A DNA stretch of 5,274 bases from Candidatus Atribacteria bacterium (lineage in GTDB: Bacteria; Bipolaricaulota; Bipolaricaulia; UBA7950; UBA9294), in NCBI GenBank assembly GCA_004525685.1, contig SPBW01000149.1, positions 1 to 5,274 on the forward strand, in the 5' to 3' direction. Made by a program: the position numbers and the translations under genes. Shown here one piece after another: positions 1 to 5,230 of this stretch; the stretch's first letter is position 1, and every line of letters begins with the position of its first letter. Below the pieces are notes generated by a model. It made no database searches and had not been told where the DNA came from. It was given only the letters and a program-made list of their open reading frames with translations.

Positions 1-106
1 CAGAGACCAGATGCTCCAGACTTGGCCTTGCCATAATAACTCAATCCGGCAGATTAGGATTCAAATATAAAGGCCTGACCCCTAATCATGGCGACACCGG
101 CGCACA

Positions 107-134
107 GAATGTCAAAAGGCAAGATCTGACCCCG
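107..134 (+). repeat. 28-bp dispersed repeat, left inverted copy
   Basis: The segment AATGTCAAAA, a variable dinucleotide, then CAAGATCTGACCCCG matches the reverse complement of 4789-4816 at 25 of 28 positions by my alignment. The copies are in opposite orientation and about 4.65 kb apart. From memory, motifs of this type (GTCAAAA..CAAGATCTGACCCC) are dispersed in many bacterial genomes, and I associate them with REP-like elements mobilised by IS200-type (RAYT) transposases. I cannot verify that here, and no transposase is in the window. Confidence 0.7.
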
Positions 135-150
135 AAGATGACCCCGAAGA
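127..150 (+). repeat. 12-bp perfect tandem duplication
   Basis: TGACCCCGAAGA occurs twice without a gap, at 127-138 and 139-150. The first unit is the tail of the 28-bp repeat, so this looks like slippage or a small duplication at the repeat's end. Confidence 0.9.
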
Positions 151-154
151 TAGG

Positions 155-246
155 GGAGGCGCTCGCTTGGCGATCGTGAATCATGCAAACGCTGCGGTTG
201 GGGTATGTGCTCGTCAAGTTTCACGATACAAAGCCTGCCCTCGAGG
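155..246 (+). repeat. Structured repeat, copy A
   Basis: This matches copy B downstream of the 434-residue gene in the same orientation. Positions 160-200 match 1695-1735 at 37 of 41 bases, including an exact ATGCAAACGCTGCGGTTG. Positions 222-246 match 1764-1788 at 20 of 25. Two potential pairings are conserved: a compact hairpin CAA-A-CGC-T-GCG-G-TTG, and a long-range stem that here is 8 bp perfect (ATCGTGAA at 173-180 with TTCACGAT at 220-227). Conserved folding suggests a REP/MITE-like element or one acting as single-stranded DNA or RNA. The exact ends are uncertain. Confidence 0.75.
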
Positions 247-364
247 TGAGACGAGAAGCGTTAATCTTATTATTTCACGCAGAGTAAGGATTTCGGTAAG
301 ATAGATACATCAGCTTATACACTGCGCTGCGTATCTTCTCATTAGCAGGGTAGTTCAGACAAAC

Positions 365-369
365 GGAGG
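365..369 (+). promoter_or_regulatory. Ribosome binding site of the gene at 374
   Basis: GGAGG ends 4 bases before the ATG at 374, which supports that start codon. Confidence 0.75.
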
Positions 370-373
370 CGAG

Positions 374-1678
374 ATGGCAATTGAACAACGGGGCATTAAT
401 GGCCGGTTTCGCAAGGATCACCCAAATCGTGCGCTGCGCATTGTGCTCTACCGGGTGCCGCAGGAGCTGCGGCTTGCGGTGACTTTCCAGCAGGAGCAGA
501 CCGGTGGCCACTACATCGTGCGTGAGCAAATGAAGGATGGGCCGTTCTCCGGCCAGTACTTGAATACGCTGACCGGAGAGGTCGCTAAGACGGCGGAGGA
601 CATTCGTGCCGAGACATTGTCGACCCACGATCAGGTTCTTCGCTACCACGAGAGGCACAAAGATCGGATGGCCGTGGCGTTCGCTGGGGCTGGCAACATC
701 ACTATGAACCCCCGGTTCGTGGCCTATGCAGACGGTCGGCTCGCCTATACCGACATCGATGTTGCCAATACGTATCTCGGCAAGACAGTGCCCGGCATCG
801 TGGTTGGCAAGAACGGCAAGGCAAGGTTTCACGGCAAGACTTCTCTGGGATTGAATACACGGAGTAACCCCGTCGTAGAAGTTGATGGAAAAGGTCGCAC
901 TCGAAGCACAGCGTGCGTAATTCAGGGACCCTGCCTGGTGAGAAACGGCAAACCAATCGACGCGAAGAGATTGTCAACCATGGCAGAAAACGAGTGGTTC
1001 TACGACTTGCGGCATATCATCCAGTTTCCCTTCATCCGTTGTTCTGGGGGGAAAGGAACCCCCTTTGAAATCGATGTTGGCCTGGAGACGTTGTGGCAGG
1101 GGAAGGGAGAGGTTCGCCAGTTGGACAAGGCAAGGGTTTCGAGCGCGCTGGCTGGGGAGATCATCGACGTCAACTTGAAGCCATATGAAAGAACGGACTA
1201 TCCATATTGCCGAGCTTACGGTGGAGCGGTCGGAATTGGCACCGTTGACAGTGCGCTCAAGGACCAGTCCTATTCGACGAGCCGCAAAACATCTGAACGT
1301 GGCTGGTACCGAATCGATCGAAAGGCGAAGAAACTCTACATCCGTTATCACAAAGGGACGTTCAACCACTCGATCCTCGGAATGACGAAAGGAAATACCG
1401 AGATTCGATGGCTTGGATTAGCCGGACTTGGCGGACGGGTCGGTGTGACGATGGTTGATGCTGCAAAGCTCGCCGCTGCCAACGACCTGCATAACGCGAT
1501 CCTCATCGACAACGGCGGTGATGTGATGTTCAACCACCACGGAGAGTGGGTGGTTCGCTCGGGGTACGACCGAACGCGAATCCGCGGACTGCTCCTGTTC
1601 ACAGCGGATGTGGGCAAGTGTCGAGAAGAAGGGGTAAAACAAGTCGATCAAGGCTGGCTGCCCGTCGACCCGATCTAG
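374..1678 (+). CDS. Phosphodiester glycosidase-like (NAGPA/DUF2233-type) protein
   Basis: This 434-residue protein has no signal peptide or membrane segment that I can see, so it is probably cytoplasmic. The ATG is fixed by GGAGG four bases upstream. Several patches resemble the NAGPA/DUF2233 phosphodiester glycosidase family: GNITMNPRF near 107-115 in the place of the family's 'NGG.F' region, QGPCLVRNGKPI at 184-195 (family pattern 'GP.Lv.dGk'), and a C-terminal block at about 353-408. In that block GVTMVDAAKLAAAN precedes ILIDNGGDVMF (376-386), then G-W-V-V and R-x-R before a hydrophobic strand. The family's usual DGGGS is DNGGD here, so activity is uncertain. Known members remove N-acetylglucosamine from a phosphodiester or process exopolysaccharides. 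The substrate here is unknown. The gene stands alone between two copies of the same structured repeat, which suggests it moved as a unit. I am confident it is a gene and moderately confident of the family. Confidence 0.8.
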   Translation: MAIEQRGINGRFRKDHPNRALRIVLYRVPQELRLAVTFQQEQTGGHYIVREQMKDGPFSGQYLNTLTGEVAKTAEDIRAETLSTHDQVLRYHERHKDRMAVAFAGAGNITMNPRFVAYADGRLAYTDIDVANTYLGKTVPGIVVGKNGKARFHGKTSLGLNTRSNPVVEVDGKGRTRSTACVIQGPCLVRNGKPIDAKRLSTMAENEWFYDLRHIIQFPFIRCSGGKGTPFEIDVGLETLWQGKGEVRQLDKARVSSALAGEIIDVNLKPYERTDYPYCRAYGGAVGIGTVDSALKDQSYSTSRKTSERGWYRIDRKAKKLYIRYHKGTFNHSILGMTKGNTEIRWLGLAGLGGRVGVTMVDAAKLAAANDLHNAILIDNGGDVMFNHHGEWVVRSGYDRTRIRGLLLFTADVGKCREEGVKQVDQGWLPVDPI

Positions 1679-1689
1679 CAGTGGGAAGA

Positions 1690-1788
1690 AGAGACGCTCG
1701 CTTGGACATCGTGAGTTATGCAAACGCTGCGGTTGTAGCATGTGTCTCTTGAGCCCCGTGATGCACGATACAGGGTCTGACCCCGAGG
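1690..1788 (+). repeat. Structured repeat, copy B
   Basis: This is the partner of copy A at 155-246, in the same orientation, starting about 12 bases after the stop codon at 1678. It keeps the 15-nt imperfect hairpin (1721-1735) and the stem ATCGTG (1708-1713) with CACGAT (1764-1769). It has extra bases in the middle and ends in GGGTCTGACCC (1773-1783), a 5-bp inverted repeat around one base. It could also help end transcription of the upstream gene, but there is no U-tract. Confidence 0.75.
1773..1783. repeat. GGGTC-T-GACCC palindrome
   Basis: This perfect inverted repeat of 5-bp arms around a single T closes structured repeat copy B. The CTGACCC half recurs at 72-82, 127-133 and, inverted, at 4790-4796, which links the dispersed repeats to one family. 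In copy A the same place (231-241) is degenerate. Confidence 0.65.
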
Positions 1789-1878
1789 AGTAACTCGTTG
1801 CACGCTAGTAGTAATTTGGCATAGTGTCCCCGAAACCCTACTAAGGGATTGAGGGATTCCCCGGTTGTGGATTGACCC

Positions 1879-1911
1879 GAGCTCTCAAACTAGAGGCTAG
1901 CTCTGGATAAT
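1879..1911 (+). promoter_or_regulatory. Possible promoter/operator of the GNAT-PIN gene
   Basis: GATAAT at 1906-1911 is a good -10-like box only 12 bases before the ATG at 1923. No clear -35 lies 17 bases upstream; TTGACC at 1872-1877 is too far away. Just upstream are GAGCTC (1879-1884), an imperfect palindrome AGAG-G-CTAG-CTCT (1892-1904), a direct repeat of AGCTCT (1880-1885 and 1899-1904, 19 bases apart) and three CTAG words. This could be an operator overlapping the promoter. If the -10 is real, the transcript would have almost no leader, which fits the lack of a clear Shine-Dalgarno sequence. Confidence 0.3.
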
Positions 1912-1922
1912 GGGCTAGAAAT

Positions 1923-4073
1923 ATGATAGGTTTAAGCACAGTGAAATCCGAAATACGTGTTGTGCGTGTGCAGACTCATGATCGTCTTCTTGAGGGAATT
2001 GCGGCTCTTTGGCGCAAGAGCAAGAAGACTCTTGGATTCTTCCCTGAACAGGCACTGACGAAGTACGCAGATCGAGGGGAGATTCTTGGCGCAATTGACC
2101 CCGAAGAGAATCTACTTGGCTATTTGCTCTACTATCGAAGCAGGAAGCCTCCAACGGGCAGCGTGCGCATAATCCATCTCTGTGTCGAGGAGGAGTATCG
2201 CAATCGCGGAATAGCAAGGCAATTGCTTGCTTCCCTCAGAGAGGAAACCGCTACGTGCAGCGGTGTGAGTGTTCAATGTCGGCAGGACTTCCCTGCTCAT
2301 TCATTGTGGTCAAAGCTCGGATTCTATCCTCTGAGGGAAGTAGACGGCAGGGCAGGCTTGCCCCTCACTGTATGGTGGCTTGATTACGGGCATCCAGATC
2401 TAGTCTCGCAAGCAAGAGAAGCTGAACTGCTTGACAAGGTAGTGGTAGTGATTGATGCTTGTGTGTTCTTTGCAATCCATGACGAAGACACATCCGAGAA
2501 TGTTGAATCGCAAGCGCTTCTTGCCGAGTGGATACCCAACAGCTTCGCCTTCTGCGTAGCTCCCGAACTGCGCAATGAGATTGGCAGATGTCAAGACGAG
2601 AATCTGAGAATGCGTGAAATGGCAGCATTGAGGTGCTTTGGGGAGCTGCGAGCATCTCCTGACGAGCTTAACGAAGCGAGGACGAGCCTGCGAAGGCTCT
2701 TCCCCGAAGAGATGCGTCAGAGTGATGAATCTGATTTGCGGCAGCTTGCGTACTGCGTCTGCTGCGGAGCAGACACATTCCTGACGTTTGATCCGCGCCT
2801 TCTCGCGCTGGATGAAGCCATCTACGAGCAGTATGGCATATCAATACAGAGGCCTTCTGCATTCATCTCCGCGATCAATGAGGCTGTCTGTGAGCACGAG
2901 TATCGTCCAGCTCGACTTCTGGGATCACAGATGGACATCCGCCGTGTGAAGGGTAATGAACTTGATCGACTGGTAGAGACATTCCAGCTATCGGAAGCTG
3001 GCGAGAGGAGGTCCTCTCTCAAGGAAAGACTGGCACGAATTCTCTCACAGCCCGCTGAGACATCTCTTACTGTGATGACGGCGGCGGGACAGCCAATCTT
3101 TCTCTGCTCCATGAACGCATCGACTGAGAGCTACGCTCTTGTCGAGGTAATCAGGGTTGCAGGGTCATCCGTTAGCCTCACTTTGGCCGACTTCTTGGCG
3201 ACCTTCTTGGTGAGGGAAGCGATTGCCATTCAAGCGAGGGTTATCCGGATTACGGACCCATTCATCTCTCGGGCCATTGAGGAATCCCTCCAGAACCTCG
3301 GGTTTCGACGAATCGAAGGGCAATGGTATAGAGCTGTATTGAGTGGGATTGCTACATGTGAAGACACGACGCACTCCCTTCGCCAGATAGCGAGTGAATG
3401 CGTTGCACTGCAATCATATCTGGATGAGTATGCGTCATCCCTTCTTGGTAGTTGCTCGCGCCAAGAGTGGAGCGAGGTGTCCGAAATAGAACGAGCCATC
3501 TGGCCTGCAAGAATTGAGCAAACGAGCATTCCTGCATATGTCGTCCCAATTCGCCCTGCTTGGGCTGCCGAGCTCTTCGATTCAAGTCTAGCAAGAGCCC
3601 GGCTTCTCCCCTCTGATCCCTCGCTCATTCTTCGTTCTGAGAACGTCTATTACACTGGTGTTGTCGGCAGCACAATCGAATCTCCCGCGCGATTGCTGTG
3701 GTATGTTAGTCATGAGAGAGGAATCCTTGGCTCGAAAGGAATACGTGCTGCATCTACACTTGAGGAGGTCGCGATAGGCCCAGCCAAGGACGTCTTTCGC
3801 CGGTTTCGGAGATTAGGCGTATACGAGTGGAGAGACGTTGCAGCAATCGCCAGACGCAATGGAGACGTGACAGCACTGAGATTTGGTCGAACTGTGGTAT
3901 TCCCGTACTCAATCAGTTGGGACGGCTTGCGTGATACGCTGCGAGTCATCGAGAATCGGAGTAGTATGTTTCAACGCGCTACTCGCATCAAGACATTGAC
4001 TTTCGATAGTCTATACCGGCAAGGGATAGGCGATATAAGGAAAGGTGAGCTGTGGCAAGACGAGGTCTTCTGA
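1923..4073 (+). CDS. GNAT acetyltransferase - PIN nuclease - GNAT-like - PUA-like multidomain protein
   Basis: This 716-residue soluble protein has at least three recognisable parts. Residues about 10-157 form a GNAT N-acetyltransferase: motif A is IIHLCVEEEY followed by the acetyl-CoA loop RNRGIA (93-98), and motif B is LWSKLGFYPLRE (128-139). Residues about 172-316 form a PIN domain with candidate metal-binding acids D178 (VVIDAC), E215 or E219 (PELRNEI), D268 or D271 (SDESD) and D290 (TFDPR). Residues about 333-473 look like a second, degenerate GNAT without a clear acetyl-CoA loop but with an LQNLGFRRIEGQWY motif-B-like end. Residues about 535-675 (IPAYVVPIRP, VYYTG, LLWYVS, KGIRAASTLEEV, FRRLGVYEWRDV, FPYSIS) look like a PUA-like fold related to ASCH/EVE domains. 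The start has only a weak ribosome site; GTG at 1941 is the alternative and would not cut the GNAT core. The gene overlaps the ASCH gene by 22 nt. RNA modification plus cleavage is inferred, and the target is unknown. Confidence 0.85.
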   Translation: MIGLSTVKSEIRVVRVQTHDRLLEGIAALWRKSKKTLGFFPEQALTKYADRGEILGAIDPEENLLGYLLYYRSRKPPTGSVRIIHLCVEEEYRNRGIARQLLASLREETATCSGVSVQCRQDFPAHSLWSKLGFYPLREVDGRAGLPLTVWWLDYGHPDLVSQAREAELLDKVVVVIDACVFFAIHDEDTSENVESQALLAEWIPNSFAFCVAPELRNEIGRCQDENLRMREMAALRCFGELRASPDELNEARTSLRRLFPEEMRQSDESDLRQLAYCVCCGADTFLTFDPRLLALDEAIYEQYGISIQRPSAFISAINEAVCEHEYRPARLLGSQMDIRRVKGNELDRLVETFQLSEAGERRSSLKERLARILSQPAETSLTVMTAAGQPIFLCSMNASTESYALVEVIRVAGSSVSLTLADFLATFLVREAIAIQARVIRITDPFISRAIEESLQNLGFRRIEGQWYRAVLSGIATCEDTTHSLRQIASECVALQSYLDEYASSLLGSCSRQEWSEVSEIERAIWPARIEQTSIPAYVVPIRPAWAAELFDSSLARARLLPSDPSLILRSENVYYTGVVGSTIESPARLLWYVSHERGILGSKGIRAASTLEEVAIGPAKDVFRRFRRLGVYEWRDVAAIARRNGDVTALRFGRTVVFPYSISWDGLRDTLRVIENRSSMFQRATRIKTLTFDSLYRQGIGDIRKGELWQDEVF
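4042..4048 (+). promoter_or_regulatory. Ribosome binding site setting the GTG start at 4052
   Basis: AAGGTGA ends 3 bases before the GTG, with a second AAGGA at 4037-4041. Both lie inside the 3' end of the upstream gene. This fixes the ASCH start and supports translational coupling. Confidence 0.6.
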
Positions 4074-4510
4074 TTTCAGTTAAGCCCAAGTATGCGGAAA
4101 TGCTTCTTACAGGCACGAAGACAGTCGAGTTGAGACGAATTCGTCCTAGCATTTCTGCCGGCGATTGGGTTCTCGTTTACGCAAGTAGTCCCAGGAAAGC
4201 ACTGTTGGGCGCCTTTCAGGTGGCAGAAGTCAACGAAGCAAATCCAGAAACTCTTTGGAGGAAAGTCGGTTCCCAAGTGGGAATCTCGTATGATGATTTC
4301 TGCGAGTACTTCAGAGGGACATGTCGAGGAACCGGCATACATGTTGGCAGGACAATCCGCTTCCCCGAGCCAACGCCTCTTCAGCAAATGCGCGAGATAG
4401 TCCCAGGATTCAATCCACCTCAATCCTATACCTATGCATCTGCAGGTTCGATTCTGGGAGATGTCCTACTCGAACTTGTCGAGGAATGTGGGTCAACCGG
4501 CGAGTCGTAG
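4052..4510 (+). CDS. ASCH (PUA-like) domain protein
   Basis: This 152-residue protein is almost entirely one ASCH domain. It begins with strand LLISVKPKYAEMLLTG (6-21) and the signature GTKTVELRR (21-29; K23, E26, R28). SAGDWVLVYASSP then KALLGAFQVAEV (35-60) is typical of the family, and it ends with NPPQSYTYAS (121-130). ASCH domains have a PUA-like fold and are predicted to bind RNA or modified nucleotides. E. coli YqfB, a small ASCH protein, hydrolyses N4-acetylcytidine using a Lys and a Thr in the matching loop; here the position of that Thr is E26, so the same chemistry should not be assumed. The GTG start overlaps the preceding gene by 22 nt, so the proteins are probably made together. 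It may be a partner, regulator or recognition subunit of the GNAT-PIN protein. Confidence 0.88.
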   Translation: MARRGLLISVKPKYAEMLLTGTKTVELRRIRPSISAGDWVLVYASSPRKALLGAFQVAEVNEANPETLWRKVGSQVGISYDDFCEYFRGTCRGTGIHVGRTIRFPEPTPLQQMREIVPGFNPPQSYTYASAGSILGDVLLELVEECGSTGES

Positions 4511-4520
4511 AGGTCCGCGA

Positions 4521-4545
4521 ATCCTGCCTGAACCAGGCGACGGAT
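4521..4545. other. Stem-loop after the ASCH gene
   Basis: GCCTG-AAC-CAGGC (4526-4538) can pair, extended across small bulges by ATCC (4521-4524) with GGAT (4542-4545). It begins 10 bases after the stop codon, so it could weakly terminate or stabilise the transcript. There is no U-tract, so I do not call it a terminator. Confidence 0.35.
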
Positions 4546-4660
4546 ACGTTGTTCTACTGGGGGCGTGCGCAATCGTGAGGATAGACTGCAATTCATAGCG
4601 CCTGTCTCTACTGAGTCAAGGAGATGTTTGCTGCAGCGCAACTTGCCTCTCCTGAATGGC

Positions 4661-4741
4661 TGCGTTGTTCAACGCGATAAGGGGCACGCGAGCTGCTTCA
4701 TCCTCTCCGCAACCACAGAGCAAGAGCCCAAGGGAGGAACC
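4661..4741 (+). repeat. Upstream region of the first MSxRRRRR gene (paralogous copy 1)
   Basis: Two blocks match the region before the gene at 5231. TGCGTTGTTCAAC (4661-4673) matches 5146-5158 at 11 of 13, and 4694-4714, centred on ATCCTCTCC, matches 5183-5203 at 17 of 21. The second block lies 48-49 bases before the ATG in both copies. GCGTTG-TT-CAACGC (4662-4675) is also a perfect 6-bp inverted repeat in this copy. The conserved layout suggests a shared promoter or leader carried with the gene, but I see no clear sigma-70 boxes. Confidence 0.6.
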
Positions 4742-4788
4742 ATGTCTGCGCGTAGACGTCGACGGATTCAGTTCGTGTCCGATGTCAT
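4742..4788 (+). pseudogene. Broken 5' end of a small MSxRRRRRIQFVSD gene
   Basis: The ATG follows GGGAGG (4732-4737) by 4 bases and encodes MSARRRRRIQFVSD. Compared with the copy at 5231, these 14 codons differ by six synonymous changes and one amino-acid change (A3/E3), so both were once selected as protein. Similarity stops at codon 15, where the dispersed repeat of 4789-4816 begins. The frame stays open to 5032 (96 residues in all), but the later part reads through the repeat and antisense to the ICMT fragment, so it is probably fortuitous. The basic, Arg-rich start followed by 'IQFVSD..G' vaguely recalls small antitoxin-like or DNA-binding proteins. I do not recognise the family with confidence. 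Confidence 0.6.
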
Positions 4789-4816
4789 CGGGGTCAGATC
4801 TTGTGTTTTGACATTT
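4789..4816 (-). repeat. 28-bp dispersed repeat, right inverted copy
   Basis: Read on the minus strand this is AAATGTCAAAACACAAGA followed by TCTGACCCCG, matching 107-134 at 25 of 28 bases. It sits exactly where the small gene at 4742 loses similarity to its intact paralogue, which marks it as an insertion or recombination point. Confidence 0.7.
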
Positions 4817-4912
4817 CCTCTAAGCAATGAAACGACGGCGGACGCTGCCTTCGTCAACAAATACCCAATCTATCTCGCCATTTGGCAAGGATTGTACTGT
4901 CAGGAACTCATC

Positions 4913-5125
4913 CTAATAGATGAACGGGATCAGTTTCTTGGTGCCGCGCGCATAGGCGCGGTACGACGCTCCGAGTTCGGCGATCATCATGTTCTCTTCG
5001 ATCCTGATTCTGTTGATGACGAGCGGAATTAGAGACAGCAGGATCAAGAATCCAACCAGACTTGAGGCAACCACGAGAACTCCCACCGTTGCCAGGCCCA
5101 CTCCTCGCAGGGGCCAGACCTTCAC
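4913..5125 (-). pseudogene. C-terminal fragment of an ICMT-like methyltransferase
   Basis: The minus strand encodes 70 residues from a GTG at 5125: a hydrophobic stretch (about residues 9-38) followed by NRIRIEENMMIAELGASY and then RAYARGTKKLIPFIY. The pattern 'RI..EE..L...G..Y..Y......IPF' is the C-terminal hallmark of isoprenylcysteine carboxyl methyltransferase (ICMT/phospholipid methyltransferase) membrane enzymes. Complete members have several more membrane helices and an RHP-Y motif upstream. Here the frame hits a stop (5135-5137) four codons before the GTG, and no RHP motif is present. I read it as the end of a truncated gene left by rearrangement. A short functional protein is less likely. 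Confidence 0.6.
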
Positions 5126-5145
5126 TCTTAGGATTCAGCACCTAA

Positions 5146-5230
5146 TGCATTGCTCAACTGCTATCTTCGAGCCTCTCGCACTTGCTGTATCCTCTCCTCA
5201 TCCTGTAGCTCTGAACCCCAAGGAGGCCTC
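5146..5230 (+). repeat. Upstream region of the second MSxRRRRR gene (paralogous copy 2)
   Basis: This region carries the same two blocks as 4661-4741: TGCATTGCTCAAC at 5146-5158 and the ATCCTCTCC-centred block at 5183-5203. It ends in a strong AAGGAGG (5220-5226) placed 4 bases before the ATG. The 6-bp palindrome of copy 1 is degraded here, so it is not a shared functional element. Confidence 0.6.

Larger units (their letters stand above)
1..373. other. Repeat-rich leader without a supported gene
   Basis: No open frame here has a convincing start, ribosome binding site or recognisable protein. The stretch holds a GGCCTGACCCC motif at 72-82, a 28-bp repeat at 107-134 with an inverted partner at 4789-4816, a 12-bp tandem duplication at 127-150, and the first copy of a structured repeat at about 155-246. 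Positions 247-373 are the presumed leader of the gene at 374. A TTATAC box at 315-320 could be a -10 element, but nothing good sits 17 bases upstream of it. An antisense open frame covering 275-832 is treated as a shadow of the gene at 374. Confidence 0.6.

Noticed and set aside
275..832. A 185-residue minus-strand open frame
   Set aside because: It is largely antisense to the glycosidase-like gene, has no recognisable domain, and the plus-strand gene has a good ribosome site and family motifs.
1806..1843. TAGTAG/CTACTA pairing as a terminator for the glycosidase-like gene
   Set aside because: The arms are six AT-rich base pairs around a 26-base loop, with no U-tract.
2096..2107. Exact copy of the 12-mer TGACCCCGAAGA found in the tandem duplication
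   Set aside because: It lies inside the GNAT domain and encodes ordinary residues (D-P-E-E) in frame; there is no wider similarity to the repeat, so chance is the simplest explanation.
4572..4591. Possible third copy of the structured repeat (ATCGTGAG then TGCAA)
   Set aside because: Only two short words match, spacing differs and the hairpin core is absent.
4624..4680. An 18-residue open frame (MFAAAQLASPEWLRCSTR) preceded by AAGGAG
   Set aside because: The purine run abuts the ATG with no spacing, the frame is very short, and it covers a block conserved with the other copy's leader without preserving a matching frame that I could see.
4521..4680. Integron attC site or cassette array
   Set aside because: Same-strand genes with repeats suggested it, but I find no paired R''/R' core sites (RYYYAAC and GTTRRRY) with suitable spacing and no integrase.
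4565..5032. A 155-residue plus-strand open frame
   Set aside because: Its first 59 codons cover the leader of the small gene at 4742, and its last part reads through a dispersed repeat and antisense to the ICMT fragment. Only 4742-4788 has support from the paralogue.
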